Below are positions 1 to 10,195 of a DNA stretch of 64,000 nucleotides, one piece after another. Source of the DNA: Bradyrhizobium iriomotense (GTDB lineage: Bacteria > Pseudomonadota > Alphaproteobacteria > Rhizobiales > Xanthobacteraceae); assembly GCF_018130765.1 (NCBI RefSeq), contig NZ_JAFCJZ010000008.1, positions 186,001 through 250,000 of the forward strand, written 5' to 3'. The position numbers and the translations under genes are program-made. Within the stretch, counting starts at the first letter, position 1. Every line of letters starts with the position of its first letter. The notes under the pieces were generated by a model that was not told where the DNA came from, did no database searches, and saw nothing but the letters and a program-made list of their open reading frames with translations.

Positions 1-3000
1 AGGTCACATTGGAATGCGAATCCGGGTCGACGTGGTCGATCTGGCGGTAGGTGATGTTGCCTCCGGTCACATCCGTGACCGTGAGATTGCCCAGGCTCAT
101 GAAGTCGAGGCCCTTGTTCTCGATCTTGATCAAGGGCGAGCTGCGCGCGATGACCGCCGGCGCGGCCGGGTTCGTGCCGCTGTTGCCGGTGAGCTTCTGG
201 GCCAGGATCGAGACGTTGCCGGCGGATACCAGGATGTCGCCGAACGCAAAGGCGTTGCCGGGCGCGTCGGAGGTGAACGGCGCCTGCTTGATCAGTGTGT
301 CGATCTGGCGCTGGATGTCACCGGTCGGATCGGTGCCGGACGGCGACATCGTGGCGGGCGCCGTCGGCGTCGCCGCCGCGAGCTGGGAGCGGACCTGAGC
401 CTCGGTCAGGCCAGTCAGCGACGCCAGCTGGTTGACCACCAGCTGGTAGGGATTGAAGTTGCCGACGATGGCGTACTGGACCGTCTGGTGGTTCCAGCTC
501 ATCACGGGGTTGAAGTGATTGACGTCGGCGACGGACTCGAGGGTCAGCGCGGAGTAAGGGCTCGTCGTGCTCAGGGTCGGCGTGGTCGCACCCAGATCGA
601 TCGTGATGGTGACGTCGTTGTTGATGCCCGCCACCACCAGGCCATCGAGCGCGACATCGCCGGTTCCGCTGGTGTGGCTGTGGTTGTCGCTGTTCTTGGC
701 GCTGAAGATGTCCAGATACGGGTTGTAGTTGCTGCCGTTGCCGGCCGCCGTGACCTGCCCTTGCGTTGCGCCGAGATAGATGTCGCGCGCGCCGAGGATG
801 CTCGAGGTGGGCGCCAGCGTCAGGCTCGTGGTGTCGTCGGCATTGGCCGTGCCGCGGTAGAGTGTGGAGATCGGGATGGCGGTGTTGTTGTAGACGACCG
901 TCGTCGCCGTCGCCTGCAAGCTGCTGAAGACGCTGCCGTCGCCGGCAAGGCCCGCATAGATGTTGATGTCGCGCCAGGCCACGATCTTCGCGTTGTCGCC
1001 GACATTGACGGACTGGTTGGCGTGAACCCAGCTGTTCGTGCTGGCGCCGACGCCCGCGATCGCGCCGTAGAGGCTGGCATTGGCATTGTTCGCCGCCGCC
1101 ATCTTCGCCGCCGTACCGATATAGATCTTGCCGGCGCTGAACAGCTCGCGGGCATTGATGTTGACCGCGAGCGTGGCATTGGCGGTCATGTTGGATTCGG
1201 CGCCGCCGCCGGCGAAGAAGCTGGCCGTGGCGAGACTCGCCGTATCGTTGGTGTTCAGCGTGTTGTAGGCCTCGATATTGATGAACGCCGCCGACGTCCG
1301 CGGATCGCCATTGAGGCTCAGCACCGTGCCGGCGCCGATATTGGTGTTGACGTGCTGGGTGACGGTCGAGGTGCTAAGTGCGGCTGCCCCCGAGAACGAG
1401 CCGCCGGAGCCTGAACGCGCGCCGCCGCCGCCCTGGTTGACGATGTCGTTGGCGATAGCGACCATGTTGCCGCCCGCCGAATTGATGATCAGATGCGTTC
1501 CGATCTCGGCCGTGGTGGTGGAGTCGACGTCGTTCTGCGCCTTGCCGGCCGAGACGCCGGCCGTGGACGCCTGATAGGCGTCCCCGTTCGCGCGATAGTT
1601 TGTGGTGTGGATCGCATTGATGCGGAGACCGCCGAAATAGAGCGTGTCATCCGCCGTGCCGCCGTCGAACCGCGCATTGGTCACGGCGGTCAAGTTGGTG
1701 GTGGCGACCGCAGCCGCGCCGGCATAGGTGCCGCCCGCGCCGACCGTCGCGTCGGAAACATTGGTGTCGGAGCCGGTCGCCGTGATCCGGAGGATGCCGG
1801 TGTAGCTGCCCTGGTTCAGGGTATCCATGTCCGCCGGCGCACCCAGATAGGCGTAGGTGTGCGCGCTGGACGACGTCTGCGCGACGGTGGCGCCGAGCGC
1901 CAGGAATCCGGTCGAAAGGCCCGTCCCCTTGGCATATTGGGCGCTGTCGTTCTCCGCCGCGATGGTCACGTTGGCGTTGGGCAGCGTAATCCCCGTCCCG
2001 CCATAGGCGTTCACCGTCGCGTTCTCGGACGCCACGGCCAGGCTGCCCTGCGCGCCGATCAGCGAGCCGCCGCCGCCGGCGAGCGCCTTGGCCCAGGTCG
2101 TCGTGCCGCTGGTCGGAACCAATGCCATCGCGGTCACCGCGAGCGCACCACCCGAGAAGCTGACATTGTCGCCGACATCGGCCGTCACCGTGGCACCGAC
2201 CGTGGACTTCGCGATGGCGACACCGACGGCGCCGCCGCCGACCGAAACGCCGATCGCCTCGCTCGACAAATTGGGCGTGATCGACGCCGACACCAGCGTG
2301 CCGACGCCGGTCGCGGACGTCGTGATCGAGGCACGGCTGCCGATCTCCGCCAGCACGGACGAGTTTTCGTGGGCCTCCGCATCCGCACCGACGCCCGCGA
2401 CGATACCGCCGCCGAGTGCGGTGGCCGTCGTCGTCAGCGTGCCGGCGCCGCTTGCGCCAACTGCCAGAGTCGCGACGTTGACGGTGGAGCCGTTCAGAAC
2501 CCGTGCTGCGACCGAGCTCGTTCGGCTTGCCGTTGCGACCGACGCGCCGACAGCCACGGCACCGCCCGTGACGCCCCCGGTGAAGACCACCTGGGTCGTC
2601 GAATCCTGCGCCATGACGGCGGCGCCATTGCCGGTGCCGCTCGCGCCGGTGATCTGGCCACCGAGCAGCGCCACCACGGAGTTGCTGACATTTCCGAACG
2701 CGACAGCCGCATCGGCGCCGAAGTAAAGCGCCGCACCGCCGGCGATCGCCTCGGTGTCGATGGTCTTGCCGGCATAGGGTCCGGTGGTCGCGTCCTTGAC
2801 GACCGCCGCAACGGTGACGACAGGTGCCATGACGGCCAAAGGCGTATCTGCGGCCACCAGCACGCCGGAGCCATTGCGCCCGTAGTCACTCACATTGGCG
2901 AGCACGGTGCTGTTGACGCTGGTGTAGCCGATGCCGGCCCCGATGCCGACATTCTTGGCAAAGCCGGCGCCGAGAAGATACATCTTGGCCGCATTGGCGC

Positions 3001-6000
3001 TGGTGGCGGTGACATTGACCTGCGTGCCCGTGACGTTGCCGCCCGCGATCTGCGCGACGACGGCGTCGTTGCCGCCGCTCAGCACGCTGCTGACGTCGTA
3101 GGTCGAGCTGACGTTGGCACTGTTCGGATTGCCGGCCGTGCCGCTGGCGACCGCGTTGCTGCCATGTGAGTTGTTGGTGCCGCTGTTCACGGACGCGATG
3201 GTGCCGTTGCCGTTCTGGTTGAGCTGACCGGTCTGCTGGCCCTGGGTGTCGGCATCGGCGGTGTTGGTGCCGATGATGATGACGCCGACGGTCGCGCCGA
3301 TGCCGACGCTGCCGCCGATGCCGGCGGTGACCGCGTAGGACAGCACCTCCTTGGTGCTGAGCGCATTGACGTTGATCGCGCCCGATGAGTTCAGATTGCT
3401 GTTCCAGCTCTCCGCGACGGTCCGGCTCTTGAATACGATGACGTTGGCGGCAGCGCCGACGCCGACGCCTGCCCCGCTCGCCCCGACCGCGAGCGCACCT
3501 GCGATCTCCTTGATCGCGACGTCCTCGGTCGCGTTGATGGTGACCGCACCGGCCGCACCGCCCGTCACCGACTGCAATGTGGTGTCATAGACGCCGGCGA
3601 TGGTGGTGTTGTTGGCGATCTCGATGTTCGCCATGCCGGCGATCGCGGCCGTGCCGGTCGAGAGCGCGCCACCAATCGCATAGGCCTCGAAGCGGTTCTT
3701 GGTGTTGGCCTCGACGTCGAGCGCGCCGCTCAGATTGAGCGCGGTCGTGTGCGCGGCGCCATTGCCCTGATAGTGGAATTCGTCGCCGACATAGGCCTCG
3801 GTGCGGTTCGAGGAGACCTGGACCAGGAACGCCGCGCCGATCGCGGCCTGACTGCCATAGGCACCTGACCCGTTCGCCGAGAAGATGCCGGTGTTGTTGG
3901 TGGCGTTCACGGTCAGCGACGCGGCTGTCAGTGCTCCGCCGTCGACATAGGCTTCCGTCGTCGCCTGGAAGACGTTCAGTCCGACCGAACCGGTGTTGAA
4001 GCCGATCGCGATCGAGGACGCGTCCTGCTCGGCATTGGCCTTCACGGTGACGGCGCCGACCGTCGCGTTCGACGACTGCACGCCGCCGACCGGGGCATTG
4101 GTGATGTACGCGAACGTACCGCGCTGCATCGTGGCGCTGATGATGGTAGCGCCGCCGCCGCCGTTGCCGGTCGGAGCCACGATGCCGGCGCCGAACGCGC
4201 CGGAATAGGAGAAGCTCGACGCCGCGACCTCGATCTGCGGCGCCAGCGTCGACGAGGTCAGGCGCGTGTCGATCGCCGCGCTGTCGATATAGGCCCGGGT
4301 CTGCCCGCTCATCACATTGGTGATCGGGTTGATCATGATGGAGATGCCGCTGCTCGCGGCGACCGACGCGACGTTGGTCACGACCGCCTGATGCGAACTC
4401 GCGACTACGGCAAGGCCGCGCAGGATGTCCTGGTTCTCGGTGAGGTCGGGCGTGGTGTCGGTCGGCGCATGCGCGGTGCCGAGATCGAAGGCATGCGCGA
4501 GCGTGCCGCTGTTGACCGACAGCGTATCGGTGCTGCTGGTGCCGAGCGCGTCGACCTTGGTGTTCGCGCCGCTGATATAGGCCGCGGTGGTTCCCGTGAT
4601 CTGGTTGGTGACCAGCGAGCCCGCGCCGCCGGCCGCGCCCTTGCTGATCGACACGGCACCAGCAAACACGGCCGCCTTGTCGTTGTTGCCGGCAATCACG
4701 GCGACGTTGTTGGTCGCGGTGACGTCGGCGCCGTTGATGCCGTTGGTGCCGGCCGCGGTGATGCTGGCGGTGACGTTGGTCCCCATCAGATTGGTCGCGA
4801 CCGAGCCGGCCAGCCCGACCTGCGAGGACATCGCGATACCGACGGCAACGGTCGAGATGCTGGCGTTCGAGTTCGCACCGACCGCGACATTGCCCGATGC
4901 GATCAGCTTGGAGCCGGTGACGCCGGCGCTGACATTGTTGGCGATGCTGCTGTAGACGAGGGCCAGACCCGCAGCGCTGCCTTGCGTCGAGGCGCCCGCG
5001 ATGGCGGCGGTTCCGGTGATGCTGGAATTGTCGGTCGCATTGACGGAAATGTTCTTGGCCGTGACACTCGATTGCGTCGTGCTGGACAGGTTGTTGCCGA
5101 TGGCCGCCGAGACGGTGTTGGCAATCGAGCTGATCGTGGTGCCGCCGACGCCGGCGAACTGTCCGGTCGCAAGGCCGAAGCCGATCGTGACCGCCTGGAT
5201 CTTCGAGGAATCGACCGCGCTCACACTGACATTGCCGTTGCTGCCGGCCGTCATCAGGACGTTGGCGATATAAGCCGAATGCGTCGTCGCGACGGTGTTG
5301 TAGACGATCGCGGCGCCGACATTGTTCTTGCCGGCCTGGATGAGGCCCGCAACGGAGACGATGCTGGCGCCCGGACCGTTCCCCGTGCCGTCGTTGAGCG
5401 CAGCTGCGCTGAAGTCGATGCAGTTCTGCCCGCCCGTGCCGCCGGCGACCGTGCAGGTGTCCTCGGCGAGATGATTGTTGTTCGACTTCTTGACGAGGTT
5501 GCCCAGCGCCGTATCCAGGGCCGAGACGGCCCCGCTGTCCGCCAGCACTGTCACGCGGCCGACATTGATGCTCACCGTCGCGCCGCTGTTGATATAGGCC
5601 GTGGTGGTCGGCGTGATCTCGCTGACGACGATCGCGCCGGCAAGTCCGTTGGCGCTGGCCCCGCCCCCGCCTGAGGCCGCACCGGCCGCGATCACGCTGG
5701 CGCTGTCGGCCATCACCAACAGGGTGTCGTAATTCGAGATCGCCGTGCTGCGGATATGCGCGTCGGTCGCGTTTCCGCCCGCGGGATCGGCGATCGAGGC
5801 ATAGGTCAGCCCGATGCCGACGCCGGCCTGGCCACCCGATATATAGAGCGAGCCGCCGCCGATCGCAATGTTCGTGGTCTGGTAGGCGTCGACCTCGAGC
5901 GCGCGATTGACGCCGGAGGCCTGCCCCGTGATCGTCGAGCTCTCGATATAGGCGTTGGCGCTGTCGGTGATGATGCCGACCGAGGCCGACAGCGACGCTG

Positions 6001-9000
6001 AATTGGATTTCGATCCCGCCACGCCGATGGCAACGACGGTCTCCGAGCCGCCGTTGAGCGCCTGCACCGTCACCGAACTCTGATTGTTCATTGTGGTGCC
6101 GTAGATATAGGCGAGCGTCGCATTGTTCGACATCGCCGCCGCGATCGCGCCGCCGATCGCAGCCCCCGTGGCGGACCCTCCGGCCAGATTGAGCGCCGCC
6201 GAGCCCGAACAATTGTTGAGCATGGTGTCGTTCAGCGCCTGAACGATCGTGTTGGTCAGCACGGCGCCGGTCGTGGTGTACTTGTTGACCGTCGTGTTCC
6301 TGATATAGGCGCTAGTATTGAGCGAGACGTCGCTCACCGACGAGCTGCCGGCGAGATCGAGGCTGAAGCCGCTGGTGCTTGATCCCGAGGTGGAACCGAT
6401 CTTGCCCGCCGCCGTCGTCACGCCGGCGGCGCCTCCGGTCGAGGCGGCGCCGGCAGCGCCCGCCTTGTCGGAGAAACTCGACGACGCCGGGTCGGAGACG
6501 GCTGCCGCGACGGCGGCCGCCGTGATGCGCCCCGAAGTGGTCGCGCTGAGTGTCAGATTGTCGACATTGACCGCCCCGCTTCCGCCGCTGGTGCCGGCGA
6601 ACGGATCGTTGGCGCTGAACACGCCGGGCCGGATGTCGGAATGGTTGTCGCCGATATAGGCGGAGGTGTCGGTGTGTGCGCCGAGATAGGCGACCGACAA
6701 GCCGACCGCCGAACCGCCGCTCCCGTTATAGCTCATCGCGCCGGACAGCGTCACGACCGACAGGTCCTGCTGCGCCAGGATGCCGACGGTCGGGGCATAG
6801 ACGGTGGCCTGGCTCGAGATCGACGCATGCGTCGTGTTGTTCAGGAAACCGAGCGAAGTGATGCCGTTCAGCGCCAGCGTGCCGGCAGCCTTGCCGGACG
6901 ACGGTGCGACAGCGACGAACTGGTCGGAAGTGATCGCGTTGACGGCGATGTCGTCCGCCGCACGCAGCGTCGCACGGTCCGAAACGCCGGCGATGGTATT
7001 GGTGTTGAACTGGACGAGATTGAGCGCGCCGCCGACGGAGGAGCCGCCCGAGGTGTTGCCGAACAGGAAGCCGAGCGTGCCGACATTGCCGGCGGCGTCG
7101 ATCGACGCCGTGGTCGTGGTGGCCGCGATCTGGAGGCTGGCGTTGTAGGTATGGACGTCGCCATTGTCCATCCCGACCGACCAGCCGGTGCCACTGCCGC
7201 AGGCCGCGGTCGCGCAGGTCGCCGTCAGGCTCGCGCTGCCGGCCACCCACGCTGTCGTGTTGTTGTTCACGACGAAATGGTTCAGCGAACCGGCGATGCC
7301 GATCGTGTCGCCGGCGTCCGCGGTGGCATTGGCGTAGCTGGTCAGGATGTTGCCGCCGACGCCGAGATTGCCGTTGAGGTGGCTCAGCACCGCGCCCAAA
7401 CCATCCCACTTCAGCCAGGAAATGGTGATCGGCAGTTCGGTGGTGGCATCGACGGCGATGTTCGCCGCGTTGATCAGCGTGCCATTGCCGACATAGGCGT
7501 TCGAATTATGCGTGAAATTGCCCCAAGCGACGGCCGCGCTGATCGCGGTGCTCTCGCCGGACACCGGGTCCTTCGTAATCGCGCTGGACGTCGCATTGCT
7601 GCGAACGCCGCGATCAATGACATTGCTGGCAACGGCAACGTTGCCGCTGGCATAGATGCTCGGCGCGCCGCCGCTCGGATTCTGCGCGATCGCAGCGGTT
7701 GCGCTCTGGGTGCTGTTGGCCAGCGAGAGCGCGCCTGCGACCTTGAAATCGAAGCTCAACGGCATCAGCGAGCCCATATGGTCCCTGATGATTGACGTCG
7801 GCGAGGTGACGGCGCGCAGTCCTCTTTCGATTGCCGCGATCAGTGCCGGGAGGCCGGCGATGGACGAAGCCATCGTGGAATTGAGCGTGGTATCGGACGT
7901 CGCTTCGACCAGAACGGAGCCGTTCATCCGGTTGGCGGTATCGGTTCCGAGCGATGCGCCGAGCGTCGCGGTCGCGGACGTCGTGATGTCGCTGATGGCG
8001 AACGCGCCGCCGACAGCACCGCTCGCCCCCGTTCCGGGCGCCGCAACCGACGTTGCGCTGGTCGAGAACGAGTTGTTGTTGATCGCGCGCACCTTCAGGG
8101 TGCTGCCGCTCGTGTTCACCGTGCCGGCAGCAATATGCGCGCCGGTCGCGACGTTGGCGGTCGTCGTCACCGATCCCGTGGAATAGGCCACCGTCGGGAC
8201 AATCTGCGCGCTCGTCGACGCCGCGAGAGCCGAGATGGCGATGGTCGCATCGTTGAGCGCCTTGATCTCGAGGTTACCGCCGGCGTTGACCGTCGCGCCC
8301 GAGGCCACGTTGGTCGTGGCAGTGCCGTCGATCTTGCCGACGACGACACCGGCCGCGACAGGCGTGAGGCTGCCGAGCAAGGTGGAGGCGACCGCCGGAT
8401 CCGACGCGGTCTCCGTGGCGTGTGCGGAAATGGTCACATCGCCGCGGCCGTTGATGTCGGCATGGCTGTTGATGTTGATGGTCGCGGTGGCGCTTGCCGC
8501 GACATAGCCGCCATTGAGCCCGAGCAGCGAGGCGGCAAGGGTCGAGCCGACGAGCGCGAAATCACCGGCCACAGAACCGTTCAGGAAGCTCGACACGGCC
8601 GTCGAGGTCGCGCTGATCGAGATGATGCCGCCGGTGATCTTGCCGTCGACCGTGATCGACGTCGCGGCCGTGGCCTGGCCGGACAGCTTGATGTCGCTCG
8701 CCGTCGCCCGCAGCGTCACATTGCCGTCGGTGTAGGTGGTTCCGGCGAAATTGACCGATTGGGCCAGGATCTGCGCGCCATTCATGATCTCGATGTTCGG
8801 CGCATCGATGATGACGTTGTTCGCGTTGCCGGTCGAATGGCCGGAGCCATCGAGACGGCGGGCATCGATCACCGCATGCGCGGCGAGCGTGACGGAATGA
8901 TCGGCCTGAATGAGGTAGTCGGCACCGGCGCTGAGCCCATTGAGAGCATTCACGACGGAGCTGTTTGAAAGGGTCACGCCGACGTCGCCTTGCGCCGTAT

Positions 9001-10126
9001 CACCGACGACCAAGTCGGTCGGGTCGATCAGCAGCGTGCCGGCCTTGCCGTTGCCTGCGCTGAGGTTGACCTTGATGCCTTGGCCGATGTCGATGATCCC
9101 GTTCGCGCTGAAATCGACGAGACCCGCATTGCCGCTCTTCGCGCTCGCGTCGAACTTGGCGCCGCCAGCCACCGTCAGGTTCTGCGCCGCCTTCAGGCGG
9201 ATCTCGCCGGCATCGCCGGCCGTGCTCGCGATGTTGAGCCTGGCGTTCTTGCCGACATCGATGTTGTTGCCGGCCTGAACCGTGATGTTGCTCGGCATCG
9301 TAGTCTTGCTCTGCGCAGTGAGACGCCCGTTGACCCTGGCGTTGTTGACGGCGCCGATATGGATCGAGCCATTGCTGACGGTGATCGAGCTGGCGCTGCG
9401 CAGGCCCTTCGAATTGACCGAGGCTGCGAACTTCGCGGCGTGGTCGAGATTGGTGATGTCACGCTGGGTGGCGCCGCCGACATAGACGTTCTGCCCGGTC
9501 AGGCGCACGCCGTCCTGGGCATTGACCCGGCCGTAGATGCGGATGTTGCCGTCGGGCGAGACAGGAAACGAGCCGGCCATCAGATTGCCGACCGCCGTGC
9601 CGTTGATCGCGCCTCCAGGGCCGATCAGGCTGTCGGTGAACTCGCGCGTCGGCGTCGAGACATTGAGGCTGCCGACATTCACCGTGCCGGAACGGCCGAC
9701 CACAAACCCCTTGGGATCGGCGAAATAGACGTTACCGCCGATCGCGCCGTTCATGTAAGAATTCAGAGTGCCGTTGACGTAGACCGGCGCGTCGCGAACG
9801 ATGTTGACGAGGTTCTGCGTGCCCGTCGGCAGTTGCAGATTGACGGTGTTGCCCTGCCCGACGCTGAACTGTGAGAACGAGTTGAAGGCGTTGTTGCCCG
9901 AGACCGTCGACGTCGTGACATTGGTCACGCTGCCGGACGTCTGAAGGCTGGTTCCGGTGCGTCCGTCCGGAACGATGACGTTCGCGGTCTGCGCCTGAAC
10001 ACGGACGCTGTACACCGGCAGGAAGACCATCTGCATCGCACAGAGCAGTGACACTGAACGGAAGCGCGCCAGCCCCCGCAGCGTCGTCAGCTCGTCATCA
10101 TCTCGCGTCGCAGATGGTCCGCGCAT
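1..10126 (-). CDS. Giant filamentous-haemagglutinin-like adhesin (LktA-like), N-terminal 3,375 codons, runs off the left edge
   Basis: A single minus-strand frame is open from an ATG at 10126 to base 1 with no stop, so the stop lies outside the window. The N-terminus has a long charged leader followed by a hydrophobic stretch (LLCAMQMVFLPVYSV, about residues 28-42) and an AQ-type cleavage site near residue 46, an extended signal peptide typical of two-partner-secreted proteins. Residues ~47-250 resemble a TPS/haemagglutination domain: NAFNSFSQFSVGQGNTVNL, then VYVNGTLNSYMNG and VYFADPKGFVVGRSGTVNVGSL. The rest is Ala/Gly/Thr/Ser/Asn-rich with repeated short strands such as AYI followed by a small polar residue, consistent with a long beta-helix; cysteines are very few. 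Family members are exported surface adhesins. A small exported-protein gene lies 69 bases upstream on the same strand. No TpsB transporter is visible here. LktA-like assignment is by recognition and is moderately sure; adhesin class is strong. Confidence 0.88.
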   Translation of the reverse strand, partial: MRGPSATRDDDELTTLRGLARFRSVSLLCAMQMVFLPVYSVRVQAQTANVIVPDGRTGTSLQTSGSVTNVTTSTVSGNNAFNSFSQFSVGQGNTVNLQLPTGTQNLVNIVRDAPVYVNGTLNSYMNGAIGGNVYFADPKGFVVGRSGTVNVGSLNVSTPTREFTDSLIGPGGAINGTAVGNLMAGSFPVSPDGNIRIYGRVNAQDGVRLTGQNVYVGGATQRDITNLDHAAKFAASVNSKGLRSASSITVSNGSIHIGAVNNARVNGRLTAQSKTTMPSNITVQAGNNIDVGKNARLNIASTAGDAGEIRLKAAQNLTVAGGAKFDASAKSGNAGLVDFSANGIIDIGQGIKVNLSAGNGKAGTLLIDPTDLVVGDTAQGDVGVTLSNSSVVNALNGLSAGADYLIQADHSVTLAAHAVIDARRLDGSGHSTGNANNVIIDAPNIEIMNGAQILAQSVNFAGTTYTDGNVTLRATASDIKLSGQATAATSITVDGKITGGIISISATSTAVSSFLNGSVAGDFALVGSTLAASLLGLNGGYVAASATATININSHADINGRGDVTISAHATETASDPAVASTLLGSLTPVAAGVVVGKIDGTATTNVASGATVNAGGNLEIKALNDATIAISALAASTSAQIVPTVAYSTGSVTTTANVATGAHIAAGTVNTSGSTLKVRAINNNSFSTSATSVAAPGTGASGAVGGAFAISDITTSATATLGASLGTDTANRMNGSVLVEATSDTTLNSTMASSIAGLPALIAAIERGLRAVTSPTSIIRDHMGSLMPLSFDFKVAGALSLANSTQSATAAIAQNPSGGAPSIYASGNVAVASNVIDRGVRSNATSSAITKDPVSGESTAISAAVAWGNFTHNSNAYVGNGTLINAANIAVDATTELPITISWLKWDGLGAVLSHLNGNLGVGGNILTSYANATADAGDTIGIAGSLNHFVVNNNTTAWVAGSASLTATCATAACGSGTGWSVGMDNGDVHTYNASLQIAATTTTASIDAAGNVGTLGFLFGNTSGGSSVGGALNLVQFNTNTIAGVSDRATLRAADDIAVNAITSDQFVAVAPSSGKAAGTLALNGITSLGFLNNTTHASISSQATVYAPTVGILAQQDLSVVTLSGAMSYNGSGGSAVGLSVAYLGAHTDTSAYIGDNHSDIRPGVFSANDPFAGTSGGSGAVNVDNLTLSATTSGRITAAAVAAAVSDPASSSFSDKAGAAGAASTGGAAGVTTAAGKIGSTSGSSTSGFSLDLAGSSSVSDVSLNTSAYIRNTTVNKYTTTGAVLTNTIVQALNDTMLNNCSGSAALNLAGGSATGAAIGGAIAAAMSNNATLAYIYGTTMNNQSSVTVQALNGGSETVVAIGVAGSKSNSASLSASVGIITDSANAYIESSTITGQASGVNRALEVDAYQTTNIAIGGGSLYISGGQAGVGIGLTYASIADPAGGNATDAHIRSTAISNYDTLLVMADSASVIAAGAASGGGGASANGLAGAIVVSEITPTTTAYINSGATVSINVGRVTVLADSGAVSALDTALGNLVKKSNNNHLAEDTCTVAGGTGGQNCIDFSAAALNDGTGNGPGASIVSVAGLIQAGKNNVGAAIVYNTVATTHSAYIANVLMTAGSNGNVSVSAVDSSKIQAVTIGFGLATGQFAGVGGTTISSIANTVSAAIGNNLSSTTQSSVTAKNISVNATDNSSITGTAAIAGASTQGSAAGLALVYSSIANNVSAGVTGSKLIASGNVAVGANSNASISTVAVGIAMSSQVGLAGSVATNLMGTNVTASITAAGTNGINGADVTATNNVAVIAGNNDKAAVFAGAVSISKGAAGGAGSLVTNQITGTTAAYISGANTKVDALGTSSTDTLSVNSGTLAHAFDLGTAHAPTDTTPDLTENQDILRGLAVVASSHQAVVTNVASVAASSGISIMINPITNVMSGQTRAYIDSAAIDTRLTSSTLAPQIEVAASSFSYSGAFGAGIVAPTGNGGGGATIISATMQRGTFAYITNAPVGGVQSSNATVGAVTVKANAEQDASSIAIGFNTGSVGLNVFQATTEAYVDGGALTAASLTVNATNNTGIFSANGSGAYGSQAAIGAAFLVQVSSNRTEAYVGDEFHYQGNGAAHTTALNLSGALDVEANTKNRFEAYAIGGALSTGTAAIAGMANIEIANNTTIAGVYDTTLQSVTGGAAGAVTINATEDVAIKEIAGALAVGASGAGVGVGAAANVIVFKSRTVAESWNSNLNSSGAINVNALSTKEVLSYAVTAGIGGSVGIGATVGVIIIGTNTADADTQGQQTGQLNQNGNGTIASVNSGTNNSHGSNAVASGTAGNPNSANVSSTYDVSSVLSGGNDAVVAQIAGGNVTGTQVNVTATSANAAKMYLLGAGFAKNVGIGAGIGYTSVNSTVLANVSDYGRNGSGVLVAADTPLAVMAPVVTVAAVVKDATTGPYAGKTIDTEAIAGGAALYFGADAAVAFGNVSNSVVALLGGQITGASGTGNGAAVMAQDSTTQVVFTGGVTGGAVAVGASVATASRTSSVAARVLNGSTVNVATLAVGASGAGTLTTTATALGGGIVAGVGADAEAHENSSVLAEIGSRASITTSATGVGTLVSASITPNLSSEAIGVSVGGGAVGVAIAKSTVGATVTADVGDNVSFSGGALAVTAMALVPTSGTTTWAKALAGGGGSLIGAQGSLAVASENATVNAYGGTGITLPNANVTIAAENDSAQYAKGTGLSTGFLALGATVAQTSSSAHTYAYLGAPADMDTLNQGSYTGILRITATGSDTNVSDATVGAGGTYAGAAAVATTNLTAVTNARFDGGTADDTLYFGGLRINAIHTTNYRANGDAYQASTAGVSAGKAQNDVDSTTTAEIGTHLIINSAGGNMVAIANDIVNQGGGGARSGSGGSFSGAAALSTSTVTQHVNTNIGAGTVLSLNGDPRTSAAFINIEAYNTLNTNDTASLATASFFAGGGAESNMTANATLAVNINARELFSAGKIYIGTAAKMAAANNANASLYGAIAGVGASTNSWVHANQSVNVGDNAKIVAWRDINIYAGLAGDGSVFSSLQATATTVVYNNTAIPISTLYRGTANADDTTSLTLAPTSSILGARDIYLGATQGQVTAAGNGSNYNPYLDIFSAKNSDNHSHTSGTGDVALDGLVVAGINNDVTITIDLGATTPTLSTTSPYSALTLESVADVNHFNPVMSWNHQTVQYAIVGNFNPYQLVVNQLASLTGLTEAQVRSQLAAATPTAPATMSPSGTDPTGDIQRQIDTLIKQAPFTSDAPGNAFAFGDILVSAGNVSILAQKLTGNSGTNPAAPAVIARSSPLIKIENKGLDFMSLGNLTVTDVTGGNITYRQIDHVDPDSHSNVT

Positions 10127-10195
10127 TTCAGATCCTCGTCATCGGCATTGGCGCCGATCCACAACCGGGTGGGAGAATGTCGAAGGCGCCCGGCG

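Noticed and set aside
3585..6212. An 875-codon minus-strand reading frame rich in Arg, Gln and His
   Set aside because: It is the wrong frame of the giant adhesin; the adhesin frame is open across the same bases and has real protein features.
4290..6670. Regularly recurring short DNA words that could suggest a CRISPR array
   Set aside because: They are in-frame codons for AYI-type strands, vary in spacing, and lie inside one open frame.
14..9874. Several long plus-strand frames rich in Arg, Asp and Val
   Set aside because: Antisense shadows of the adhesin caused by high GC; no ribosome sites, no domains.
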